Positions 6,872 through 14,689 of a DNA stretch of 64,000 bases are shown piece after piece. The notes below the pieces were generated by a model, which saw only the letters and a program-made list of their open reading frames with translations, had not been told where the DNA came from and searched no databases. Every line of letters starts with the position of its first letter. Position 1 is the first letter of the stretch. Made by a program: the position numbers and the translations under genes. Source of the stretch: Fusicatenibacter sp. (GTDB lineage: Bacteria > Bacillota > Clostridia > Lachnospirales > Lachnospiraceae); assembly GCA_022766945.1 (NCBI GenBank), contig JALEOU010000053.1, positions 1 to 64,000 of the forward strand, in the 5' to 3' direction.

Positions 6872-8791
6872 TTATTCTGCCAGTGTTTCCCACTTTTCAT
6901 AAAGGGTTTCCAGTTCAGAGGCAATCGAAGCCTTCTCATTGCTTAACTTTACGCATTCAGCAACGTTGGTTGCAATTTCGGGCCTGTTCATTTCTTCATC
7001 AATCTGATTGTCGCGATGCTCGAGTTCTTCGATTCTCTGCTCGATTTTTTTTAAGTCATTCTCTTTTTTCCTCTGGCGTGCCTGTTCTTCTTTCTGGGCT
7101 TTCCAGTCCAGCTTAGACAAAGAGACATCTGTATCCGTGATTCCGGCAGTGGAATCAGAGACGGCCGGGGCATAGATTTTAGTGAGCTCTTCCTTTTTTT
7201 CCAGATAATAATCGTAATTTCCGATATAGTTGACGAGGTTTTTATTTGTCAGTTCCAGGATTCTGGTGGCAGTCCGGTTGATAAAATAACGGTCATGAGA
7301 AACATACAATATGGTACCGGTGTAATCGCAGAGTGCTTCTTCCAGTATTTCTTTTGACACGATGTCGAGATGGTTTGTCGGCTCGTCCAGTATCAGAAAA
7401 TTTGCATTGGAAAGCATAAGTTTTACGAGTGAAATTCGTCCCCGTTCCCCGCCGCTTAACGTGTGAATCGGCTGAAATACATCATCATTGGTAAAAAGAA
7501 ACGCAGCCAGAACATTGCGGATTTCGGTATTGGTCAGGTAAGGATATTCATCTGAAATTTCCTGAAAGATTGTTTTTTCCATGTGAAGTACCTGATGCTC
7601 CTGGTCATAATAGCCAATCTGCACACGACTTCCCAGTGAAAAGGAACCAAAATCCGGTTGGATCACTCCGTTTAGTATTTTCAGTATGGTTGTTTTTCCG
7701 GTGCCGTTATTTCCGATCAGTGCAATGCGTTCTCCGCGTTTGATTTCAAAATTCAGGTCATCAAACAGAAGTTGTCCCGGAAAAGATTTGGAGAGATGTT
7801 CTGCTTTGAGTACATCATTTCCGCTGGTAATCCGTGGCTCCAGATGAATCCGCATATCGGAACGCACTTCCGTTGGCTTTTCCAGTATCTCCATTTTATC
7901 CAGCATTTTTTCACGGCTTTCCGCGCGACGAATGGATTTCTCACGGTTGAAAGAACGAAGCTTTGTTATGACTTCCTCCTGATGACGGATTTCCTGCTGC
8001 TGATTGAACCAGGCATGATAAGCAGCTTCCCGAAGCATCGCTTTTTTCTGACTGTAAGAAGAATAATTGCCGTCGAAAGAAGTGACTTTTCCGTTGTCAA
8101 TTTCCACGACCTTCGTGATTACACGATCCAGAAAATAGCGGTCATGGGAAACGATGAGCACAGCTCCGCTGTAATTCAGAAGATAAGTTTCCAGCCACGC
8201 AATGGAATCCATATCCAGATGGTTGGTAGGTTCATCCAGAAGGATTATGTCCGGCTTTGTGAGCAGCAGTTTACCAAGAGCAACGCGGGTTTTCTGTCCT
8301 CCGGAGAGAGATTCCACCTGCTTGTTAAACTCATTTTCTGCAAAGCCAAGTCCTTTGAGCACGCCTGTCACCTCACTGCGGTATGCATATCCATTCATCA
8401 ATTCAAAGGTGTGCAAGAGACGTGTGTAAGCAGAAAGCAGCTGTTCCAGTTCCTCCTGATTACAGGCTTTCATCTGCCTTTCCAGAGTCCGGATCTGCTG
8501 CTCCATCTCAACCAGCTCCTGCTTTGCGGTGAGTACTTCTTCATAGATGGTCAGATGACCACTCAGCTCCTGGTGCTGAGCCAGATATCCAATGGTCTTA
8601 CCTTTAGAGAGAATCACCTCGCCCTGATCAGCGGAGAATTCTCCAATTATGATTTTCAGAAGTGTCGATTTACCGGCACCATTGATGCCGATCAATGCAA
8701 CTTTTTCCCGTTCTTCTATGTGAAAGGATGCATTTCGGATAACTTCATTTGTCCCAAAGGATTTTACAATATTCTGACATGCAAGAATCAT
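6872..8791 (-). CDS. ABC-F family ATPase (YdiF-like)
   Basis: A 639-residue protein with two ABC ATPase domains and no membrane helix. This is the ABC-F architecture of ribosome-associated translation factors. Walker A motifs are GINGAGKS (35-42) and GNNGTGKT in the second half. Signatures are LSGGQKTR and LSGGERGR, each followed by LLDEPTNHLD or LILDEPTNHLD. The inter-domain linker is long and charged, and the tail from about residue 560 is a coiled coil rich in Lys and Glu. Length and layout match B. subtilis YdiF rather than a drug-resistance subtype, though that role is not excluded. The start has a GGAGGAA site. Its 5' leader of about 200 bases carries the palindromic repeat. Confidence 0.9.
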   Translation of the reverse strand: MILACQNIVKSFGTNEVIRNASFHIEEREKVALIGINGAGKSTLLKIIIGEFSADQGEVILSKGKTIGYLAQHQELSGHLTIYEEVLTAKQELVEMEQQIRTLERQMKACNQEELEQLLSAYTRLLHTFELMNGYAYRSEVTGVLKGLGFAENEFNKQVESLSGGQKTRVALGKLLLTKPDIILLDEPTNHLDMDSIAWLETYLLNYSGAVLIVSHDRYFLDRVITKVVEIDNGKVTSFDGNYSSYSQKKAMLREAAYHAWFNQQQEIRHQEEVITKLRSFNREKSIRRAESREKMLDKMEILEKPTEVRSDMRIHLEPRITSGNDVLKAEHLSKSFPGQLLFDDLNFEIKRGERIALIGNNGTGKTTILKILNGVIQPDFGSFSLGSRVQIGYYDQEHQVLHMEKTIFQEISDEYPYLTNTEIRNVLAAFLFTNDDVFQPIHTLSGGERGRISLVKLMLSNANFLILDEPTNHLDIVSKEILEEALCDYTGTILYVSHDRYFINRTATRILELTNKNLVNYIGNYDYYLEKKEELTKIYAPAVSDSTAGITDTDVSLSKLDWKAQKEEQARQRKKENDLKKIEQRIEELEHRDNQIDEEMNRPEIATNVAECVKLSNEKASIASELETLYEKWETLAE

Positions 8792-8819
8792 AGTCGTTCC
8801 TCCAGTTGTTTTCTTTTGC

Positions 8820-8995
8820 CCTATGCGCAGAAAATAGATCTCGACGCAGACTCGCCCTCACTCCTTCAAAACGCAGCGGTACTAAATTCGCCAGGCAAAA
8901 ACAGCCTGGCGAATTTAAGTGCCGGCGTTTTTCAAGGGTCTGCTTACGCGATTCTATTTTTGCACAGCTGTTTCGTGTGACCTCTGAACAGTAAC
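8820..8995. repeat. Palindromic dispersed repeat, copy B, in the ABC-F leader
   Basis: A long imperfect inverted repeat. Its core is a perfect 13-bp stem, AAATTCGCCAGGC (8884-8896) and GCCTGGCGAATTT (8904-8916), with a 7-base loop. Further out, CTTCAAAACGC pairs roughly with GCGTTTTTCAAGG, and GCGCAGAAAATAG with CTATTTTTGCACA. The right half (8938-8995) closely matches copy A. It lies wholly between the ABC-F promoter and its start codon, so it is transcribed as a leader structure. Confidence 0.7.
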
Positions 8996-8998
8996 CTT

Positions 8999-9027
8999 AT
9001 TATAGAAAAGATAGAAGAAAATTTCAA
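8999..9027 (-). promoter_or_regulatory. Sigma-A promoter of the ABC-F gene
   Basis: Read on the minus strand: TTGAAA (9027-9022), a 17-base spacer and TATAAT (9004-8999). It is back-to-back with the rex promoter; the two -35 hexamers are 7 bases apart. The 425 bases between the ABC-F and rex genes hold only these promoters, the repeat and the rex leader. Confidence 0.7.
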
Positions 9028-9034
9028 GAAATCT

Positions 9035-9063
9035 TTGACAATTTTATCACATGCATATATAAT
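9035..9063 (+). promoter_or_regulatory. Consensus sigma-A promoter of rex
   Basis: TTGACA (9035-9040), exactly 17 bases, TATAAT (9058-9063): a perfect consensus promoter. The leader to the rex start is about 147 bases. I do not see a clear Rex operator (TTGTTAA-type) in it. Confidence 0.8.
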
Positions 9064-9216
9064 GAAATTATGTGTAGCTGTTTTTCGAAAAATCAGAAAA
9101 TTTTACATAGTAAACAGCTGCTTTTACGTCATAACCGGAACAAACTTTGCAAATAAATGCGGATATATTGCACATGGGCATTCTGGATGCGGACGTACAG
9201 TAAGGAGGAATTTATC

Positions 9217-9879
9217 TTGGAAGAAAAGGGGATATCACGTGCAGTCATTAAACGGCTTCCTCGATATTATCGCTATTTGGGGGAACTACTGGAAGACGGG
9301 GTTGAGCGGATCTCTTCCAGTGAACTGAGTGAACGAATGAAAGTTACTGCTTCGCAGATTCGTCAGGATCTGAATAACTTTGGTGGTTTCGGACAACAGG
9401 GATATGGTTACAATGTCCGTTATCTTTATACGGAGATTGGGAAAATATTGGGGCTGGATCGTATTCATAATATGATCATTGTCGGGGCAGGAAATCTGGG
9501 ACAGGCACTTGCAAATTATTCTGCTTTTGAGCGAAGCGGATTCAAGACTGTTGGAATTTTTGATGTCAACCCGGTACTCAAAGGAGTGACGGTTCGTGGC
9601 ATAGAAATTCGTATGACAAATGAGCTTCCCTGGTTTATCCGCGAGAATAACGTGGAGATTGCTGCGCTTACATTGCCGAAATCGAAAGCAGTCGAGATGG
9701 CAAATGTACTGGTAGACAATGGAGTCAAGGCGATCTGGAATTTTGCTCACACAGACTTAAATCTGACGCTGCCGGATGATATTATTGTCGAAAACGTACA
9801 TCTTTCTGAAAGCTTGATGCGTCTTTCTTATAATCTGACGCGTTATGAAGCAGAACATAGAACGAATCATGGAAAATGA
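9217..9879 (+). CDS. rex: Redox-sensing transcriptional repressor Rex
   Basis: A 220-residue repressor that senses the NADH/NAD ratio and controls fermentation and NADH-using genes in anaerobes. The N-terminal winged helix spans residues 1-80 (ISRAVIKRLPRYYRYL, then VTASQIRQDLNNFGGFGQQGYGY). The Rossmann domain has GAGNLGQAL near 90 and IFDVNP. The C-terminal helix supports dimerisation. TTG 9217 is chosen because TAAGGAGG lies 8 bases upstream and the protein then begins EEKGISRAVIKRLP, as in homologues. An in-frame ATG at 9157 lacks a ribosome site. The nfn genes in this window are plausible targets, but no site was found. Confidence 0.95.
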   Translation: MEEKGISRAVIKRLPRYYRYLGELLEDGVERISSSELSERMKVTASQIRQDLNNFGGFGQQGYGYNVRYLYTEIGKILGLDRIHNMIIVGAGNLGQALANYSAFERSGFKTVGIFDVNPVLKGVTVRGIEIRMTNELPWFIRENNVEIAALTLPKSKAVEMANVLVDNGVKAIWNFAHTDLNLTLPDDIIVENVHLSESLMRLSYNLTRYEAEHRTNHGK

Positions 9880-9901
9880 TCCGGGTGGAAACAGATTTGG
9901 A

Positions 9902-9931
9902 ATCAGGCGGGACGTATTCGTCCCGCCTGAT
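9902..9931 (+). terminator. Strong hairpin after rex
   Basis: ATCAGGCGGGACG (9902-9914) and CGTCCCGCCTGAT (9919-9931) form a perfect 13-bp stem with a TATT loop. There is no real U tract after it, so it may act as a 3' stabiliser rather than a complete terminator. Confidence 0.55.
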
Positions 9932-9969
9932 ATGATATCAGAGTATTTTATCGTTTGAGGAGTGACTTT

Positions 9970-11487
9970 ATGGAACGTATGGTAACAGCAAAACAGATGA
10001 AAGCAGAGGATGCCTATACGATGAATCAAATCGGTATACCGTCTCTTGTACTGATGGAGCGTGCAGCTCTCTGTACAGTGGAGGAAATCTGTTCGGGTAA
10101 TCACTGCACAGACAGGATTCTGGTTGTATGCGGGACAGGAAACAATGGCGGAGACGGTATGGCGATTGGCAGGATCCTATATGAAAGAGGATATCATGTA
10201 GAGATCTGTTGTATCGGCAAAAGAGAAAAATACAGCGAAGAAATGGAAATCCAGGATAAGATTGCCGAAAACTATGGCGTTCCTCTGGTTAAGAATCCAT
10301 TCTTTGGGGAATATACTGTTATCATAGATGCCATCTTTGGAATTGGTCTGTCACGGCCGTTAACTGGAATATTTGCAGATACGGTGGAACGAATAAATAA
10401 AAGCGGCGTACCTGTAATTGCGGTGGACATACCCTCAGGAATCCATACGGATACGGGGGAAGTTCTTGGAACCGGGGTACGGGCCGTCTCCACGGTGACA
10501 TTTGCCCATGCAAAGCCGGGACTGTTTCTGTATCCTGGAAAGGAATATGCAGGCAGGGTACAAGTGCGTGAAATCGGAATCAGAGCTTTGCCAGGCGGCG
10601 AGGATGAGCTTGTGTACCGGATGGCAGATAAAAAAGATCTGGAATGGATAACTCTTCGTGATCCCAGAGGAAATAAAGGGACCTTCGGGAAAGTCCTGGT
10701 GATTGCCGGATCGGATGAAATGTGCGGAGCTGCAGTTTTGTGTGCAAGAGCAGTCCTTGGAAGTGGGGCAGGGATGGTGAAAGTATTTACGGAGCAATCC
10801 AATCGCATTCCCATCCTTGCTGCATTTCCGGAAGTAATGATTTCTACCTGGCAGATGGATCGTCCGATTCCGGAAGAAAAACTGCTCCGTGATATGAAAT
10901 GGTGTGATGCGATTGTAATCGGACCTGGAATCGGGATGTCACAAAAGGCAAAAGAAATTTTGAAGCTGACACTCCAAATGGCACAACAGCCACTCATTCT
11001 TGATGCGGATGCATTGAATCTGATCAGTGCGGACCCTTCAGTGCTGGATTCCTGTACGGCACTGCGCATCATCACGCCGCATGTAGGGGAACTTTCCCGG
11101 CTGAGCGGGTGGGAAATCAGCCGGATCAAACAGAATCCCGTAAAGGCAGCGCTTTTTGCTGCAGACCGATACGGTGCAATCTGCGTACTTAAAGATTCTG
11201 TAACAGTGACTGCCGGAAGAGAAGACAAACAGGAAACTGTATACATAAATCATTCCGGTTCCCATGCACTTGCAACAGCCGGAAGCGGGGATGTTCTCTG
11301 CGGGATTATAGGAGCATTTACAGCCAGAATGGTATGTGATAGGAGGGAAGGTTTTCTTTTTGCAAGTGCGCTGGCTGTATATTTTCATGGTCTTTCAGGG
11401 GAAAAGGCAGCAGAAAGCATGGGAGCGGCATCAGTCACGGCATCTGATGTGATTGATGCGTTCGGCAGAGTGTTGTCTGACGGGTGA
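9970..11487 (+). CDS. nnr: Bifunctional NAD(P)HX epimerase/dehydratase
   Basis: A 505-residue two-domain repair enzyme for hydrated NADH and NADPH. Residues 1-215 are the YjeF N-terminal epimerase domain, with GTGNNGGDG and the IDAIFGIGLSRP and AVDIPSGIHTDTG stretches. Residues 230-505 are the ribokinase-like ADP-dependent dehydratase with KVLVIAGS, GPGIGMS, LDADALN, TPHVGELSR and ATAGSGDVL. The start has GAGGAG 8 bases before ATG 9970. Downstream lies the MazF-type gene, as often seen in Firmicutes where nnrD, alr and ndoA cluster; alanine racemase is absent here. Confidence 0.93.
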   Translation: MERMVTAKQMKAEDAYTMNQIGIPSLVLMERAALCTVEEICSGNHCTDRILVVCGTGNNGGDGMAIGRILYERGYHVEICCIGKREKYSEEMEIQDKIAENYGVPLVKNPFFGEYTVIIDAIFGIGLSRPLTGIFADTVERINKSGVPVIAVDIPSGIHTDTGEVLGTGVRAVSTVTFAHAKPGLFLYPGKEYAGRVQVREIGIRALPGGEDELVYRMADKKDLEWITLRDPRGNKGTFGKVLVIAGSDEMCGAAVLCARAVLGSGAGMVKVFTEQSNRIPILAAFPEVMISTWQMDRPIPEEKLLRDMKWCDAIVIGPGIGMSQKAKEILKLTLQMAQQPLILDADALNLISADPSVLDSCTALRIITPHVGELSRLSGWEISRIKQNPVKAALFAADRYGAICVLKDSVTVTAGREDKQETVYINHSGSHALATAGSGDVLCGIIGAFTARMVCDRREGFLFASALAVYFHGLSGEKAAESMGAASVTASDVIDAFGRVLSDG

Positions 11488-11630
11488 TTCGGGATGAAAA
11501 ACCAAAGGTGTGAATACCTCCGCAAAAAGCCGGGAATACTAAAGCTGAAAGCAAAACAGTAACCAAAGGCGAATAAAACAGCAGCGATTCATGTAAGACA
11601 TGATAGCAGTAAATCGGAGTGTGAACACAA

Positions 11631-11978
11631 GTGGTAATCAAACGAGGCGATGTATATTATGCGGATCTGCGTCCTGTTGTCGGCAGTGAGCAGGGTGGAA
11701 TCCGGCCGGTACTGATTATTCAGAATGATATCGGAAACCGGCATAGTCCGACTGTAATCTGTGCAGCGATCACATCAAAAATGAACAAAGCAAAACTGCC
11801 GACACATATTGAGATTGAAGCAACCTCTTATGGGATTGTGCGGGATTCTGTGATTCTGCTGGAACAGCTGCGAACAATCGATAAAAGACGTCTCAAGGAC
11901 AAAATCTGTCATCTGTCACCGGAACAGCTGACACTGGTAGATGAAGCACTGAAGATTAGCCTCGACTTGTCTACATAG
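11631..11978 (+). CDS. ndoA: MazF/NdoA-type endoribonuclease toxin
   Basis: A 115-residue toxin of the PemK/MazF fold, expected to cleave mRNA at a short motif such as UACAU. The N-terminal [29 protein letters not shown], with the conserved loop Arg, and the TPTHIEIE-like and [18 protein letters not shown] stretches match B. subtilis NdoA over its full length. The start is GTG 11631; GGAG lies 11 bases upstream, a long spacing that suggests weak translation. No MazE-type antitoxin gene is next to it. The 143 bases upstream code only for a possible 22-residue peptide (11494-11562) with no antitoxin features. Confidence 0.9.
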   Translation: MVIKRGDVYYADLRPVVGSEQGGIRPVLIIQNDIGNRHSPTVICAAITSKMNKAKLPTHIEIEATSYGIVRDSVILLEQLRTIDKRRLKDKICHLSPEQLTLVDEALKISLDLST

Positions 11979-11979
11979 C

Positions 11980-12008
11980 TTGACGAATGTGGCAGAACGT
12001 GATATATT
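11980..12008 (+). promoter_or_regulatory. Sigma-A promoter of yebC
   Basis: TTGACG (11980-11985), a 17-base spacer and TATATT (12003-12008), just after the toxin stop codon. It leaves a leader of about 115 bases before yebC. Confidence 0.55.
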
Positions 12009-12131
12009 TTACAAGAGCGTGCCTGAAAAAAGCAGAAAAATTGCAGGCATGTCATAGTTATGGAATAAGAACTTCGGGTCTTTGCGCCCGAATCCCGAAA
12101 CACTTTATCATTAAAAGGAGAGACGAAAAAG

Positions 12132-12860
12132 ATGTCCGGACATTCAAAGTTTGCAAATATTAAGCATAAGAAAGAAAAAAATGACGCAAAGAAGGGCAAG
12201 ATTTTTACCATTATCGGACGTGAAATCGTAATTGCTGTTAAAGAGGGCGGTCCTGACCCGGCAAACAACAGCAAACTGCGCGATGTAATTGCGAAGGCAA
12301 AAGCCAATAATATGCCGAATGATACGATTGACCGTGGAATCAAAAAGGCAGCCGGTGATGGAAATGCGGATAATTATGAGCGTATTACATATGAAGGATA
12401 TGGCCCGAGCGGAATCGCAATTATCGTTGAAACACTGACCGACAATAAAAACCGTACTGCAGCCAATGTAAGAAGTGCATTTACAAAAGGAAACGGAAAT
12501 GTCGGTACTCCCGGATGCGTTTCCTACATGTTTGATCAGAAAGGTCAGATTATCATTGATAAAGAAGAGTGTGAGATGGATGGCGATGATCTGATGATGA
12601 TTGCACTTGATGCAGGTGCAGAAGATTTCAATGAGGAGGAAGACAGTTTCGAGATTCTGACTTCTCCGGATGATTTTTCTGCAGTGCGTGAAACGCTGGA
12701 AAAAGAGGGAATTCCTATGGCTGAAGCGGATGTTACAATGATTCCGCAGAATTATATTACGCTTACCGATGAGCAGGCGTTAAAAGATCTGAACCGCACG
12801 CTGGATCTTCTCGAAGATGATGACGACGTGCAGTATGTATATACAAATCTGGATGAATAA
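12132..12860 (+). CDS. yebC: YebC/PmpR family translation or transcription factor
   Basis: A 242-residue member of the YebC family. The N-terminus [23 protein letters not shown] (variant of SGHSKWANIKHRK) and the [26 protein letters not shown] and [19 protein letters not shown] segments are diagnostic. Three alpha/beta domains with an acidic C-terminal half are expected. Family members bind DNA as regulators or act on ribosomes stalled at proline-rich stretches. The start has an AAAAGGAG site. A small hairpin GAATGAC-TTTT-GTCATTC (12900-12917) lies between this gene and tepA. Confidence 0.95.
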   Translation: MSGHSKFANIKHKKEKNDAKKGKIFTIIGREIVIAVKEGGPDPANNSKLRDVIAKAKANNMPNDTIDRGIKKAAGDGNADNYERITYEGYGPSGIAIIVETLTDNKNRTAANVRSAFTKGNGNVGTPGCVSYMFDQKGQIIIDKEECEMDGDDLMMIALDAGAEDFNEEEDSFEILTSPDDFSAVRETLEKEGIPMAEADVTMIPQNYITLTDEQALKDLNRTLDLLEDDDDVQYVYTNLDE

Positions 12861-12946
12861 AAATCTTTCCTATTCCGCATACTCTTAGCATACAAACAAG
12901 AATGACTTTTGTCATTCACAGAATAAGAAGAGAGAAGGTATGCGTG

Positions 12947-13591
12947 ATGGAAGATCAGAAGAGTCCAAACAAAACAGAGGAAAATATTGTGGAACTGAAA
13001 ACCGGTATCTATATGCTGTCGATTATCGGCGAGGTGGAAGGTCATGAAGCGCTGGGAGACCGTGCCAAAGCGACGAAATATGAGCATATTCTTCCCACTC
13101 TTGCAAGAGTGGAAGACAGCAGTGAGATACAGGGGTTGCTGATCCTTCTGAATACCGTAGGCGGAGATGTGGAGGCAGGTCTTGCGATTGCTGAGATGAT
13201 TGCATCCATGAGTAAGCCTACGGTTTCGCTTGTTCTTGGAGGCGGTCATTCCATTGGTGTTCCGCTGGCAGTGTCGGCAGACTATTCTTTTATTGTGCCA
13301 AGCGGAACCATGGTGATTCATCCGGTACGAACGAACGGAATGTTTATCGGAGTGGCTCAGACGTACCGCAATATGGAGAAAACCCAGGATCGCATCACAA
13401 ACTTTGTGTCAATGCATTCAAAGATTTCCAAAGAACGTCTGGAGGAACTTATGTTGGATACTTCTATGCTGGTAAAGGATGTAGGAACGATGCTGGAGGG
13501 ACCGCAGGCTGTAAAAGAAGGGCTGATTGACGAAGTGGGAGGAATCGCACAGGCACTTGGGAAGCTTTATGAACTGATGAATCAAAAGTAG
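12947..13591 (+). CDS. tepA: ClpP-like protease TepA
   Basis: A 214-residue ClpP/crotonase-fold serine protease of the TepA (YmfB) type. The oxyanion strand LLNTVGGDVEAGL is near 68-80, the nucleophile Ser102 lies in GGGHSIG, and the catalytic His125 in MVIHPVR. TepA is linked to protein export or to pre-spore signal peptide turnover in bacilli. In B. subtilis it sits directly before spoIIIE; here only uppP lies between it and the FtsK/SpoIIIE gene. ATG 12947 has AGAGAAGG 8 bases upstream; the open frame upstream lacks a comparable site. It has no signal peptide. Confidence 0.88.
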   Translation: MEDQKSPNKTEENIVELKTGIYMLSIIGEVEGHEALGDRAKATKYEHILPTLARVEDSSEIQGLLILLNTVGGDVEAGLAIAEMIASMSKPTVSLVLGGGHSIGVPLAVSADYSFIVPSGTMVIHPVRTNGMFIGVAQTYRNMEKTQDRITNFVSMHSKISKERLEELMLDTSMLVKDVGTMLEGPQAVKEGLIDEVGGIAQALGKLYELMNQK

Positions 13592-13617
13592 GAAGCTGAT
13601 TTGGATTCGACTTCCCA

Positions 13618-13646
13618 TTGTATTCGGAAGGGCTTTATGATAAAAT
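13618..13646 (+). promoter_or_regulatory. Possible sigma-A promoter of uppP
   Basis: TTGTAT (13618-13623), a 17-base spacer and TAAAAT (13641-13646), about 60 bases before the uppP start. Two mismatches make it a moderate candidate. Confidence 0.45.
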
Positions 13647-13707
13647 AGTAACGGTCTTTAGTGGCTGATGGGGCTACACAATAGTTGCAAAGGATAAGGT
13701 TAGAAAC

Positions 13708-14574
13708 ATGTCGGTAATACAATCAATCATTCTGGGACTGGTTCAGGGAGTTACAGAATTTCTTCCGGTCAGCAGTTCTGCACATCTGCTTATTTTCCGC
13801 AAACTTCTTCATGTTACGGATGAGCAGGCAGTGCTGTTTAACATATTGCTTCATATCGGAACGATCACTGCAGTGGTTATTTCATTTGCCAGGGATCTCA
13901 AACGTCTTCTGCTTGCTCTCTGCGGCATAGCCGTTGACGTGATACATAATTTCAGGATTTTTCTTTTTGAAAAGAACAGCGAACAAAAGGAATATCGAAA
14001 ACTGTTCGGTACAAATTATCGCCGTCTTGCGTTGTGTCTTACGATTACGATGATACCGACCGCATTGATTGGCTGTGCATGTATTCCGCTGGTGGAACTG
14101 ATGTCAGGGAATCTGCTTGCGCCCGGTGTGGGATTGTATCTGACTGCTCTTATGCTGACTGTAGCAGATATGCTGCCTGATGGAAAGAAGTCTCCCAAAA
14201 ATATGAAAGCACAGGATGCTTTTCTGGCTGGTGTTTTTCAGGGATTTTCCTCAGTACCGGGTCTTTCCAGACTGGGGACCACTATTTCTTCATGTGTGAT
14301 AGGCGGAATGAGCCGGACATTTGCAATAAAATATTCGGTACTTGCCAGCGTACCTGCAGTATTCGGAGCACTGATTGTAGAATTGATCCGTATGCCAAAA
14401 GAGGAAACAGTGTTTTTGGCATCTTATATTCCGGGAATCATTGTATCGGCAGTGGCCGGATTTTTGTCAATCCGATTGCTGCTACGGATTGTGCGAAATC
14501 GCAAACTGAAATTATTTGCGATTTACTGTCTGCTTGTCGGAACACTGTCAATTGCAGGATACTATTTACTATAA
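13708..14574 (+). CDS. uppP: Undecaprenyl-diphosphate phosphatase
   Basis: A 288-residue polytopic membrane enzyme of the BacA/UppP family. It dephosphorylates undecaprenyl pyrophosphate outside the membrane to recycle the lipid carrier for peptidoglycan, and overexpression gives bacitracin resistance. The catalytic region motifs GVTEFLPVSSSAHLLI (residues 15-30) and PGLSRLGTTISS are clear. About eight hydrophobic helices span the sequence. The start ATG 13708 has an AAGGATAAGG site. The gene fits the surrounding division and wall-synthesis genes. Confidence 0.95.
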   Translation: MSVIQSIILGLVQGVTEFLPVSSSAHLLIFRKLLHVTDEQAVLFNILLHIGTITAVVISFARDLKRLLLALCGIAVDVIHNFRIFLFEKNSEQKEYRKLFGTNYRRLALCLTITMIPTALIGCACIPLVELMSGNLLAPGVGLYLTALMLTVADMLPDGKKSPKNMKAQDAFLAGVFQGFSSVPGLSRLGTTISSCVIGGMSRTFAIKYSVLASVPAVFGALIVELIRMPKEETVFLASYIPGIIVSAVAGFLSIRLLLRIVRNRKLKLFAIYCLLVGTLSIAGYYLL

Positions 14575-14689
14575 AAGACCCGGACAGCAGCCGCAAGGCA
14601 GGTCATGAAATGACCGGACATGCGGATATTGTCCGGGCTAACCTGTATGAGCACGCAGGGTATGTATTTGATTTGGGGAGGAATTTTGC

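Noticed and set aside
7772-8980. Long plus-strand open frame of 402 codons opposite the ABC-F gene
   Set aside because: It is the shadow of a well-supported ABC-F coding frame, lacks known motifs and has no ribosome site.
9064-9216. Rex autoregulatory operator in the rex leader
   Set aside because: I found no TTGTTAA-N4-TTAACAA-like site; only weak AT-rich matches.
10272-11246. Long minus-strand open frame opposite the NAD(P)HX repair gene
   Set aside because: Composition (Ser/Pro/Thr-rich) and lack of motifs mark it as antisense noise of the strong plus-strand gene.
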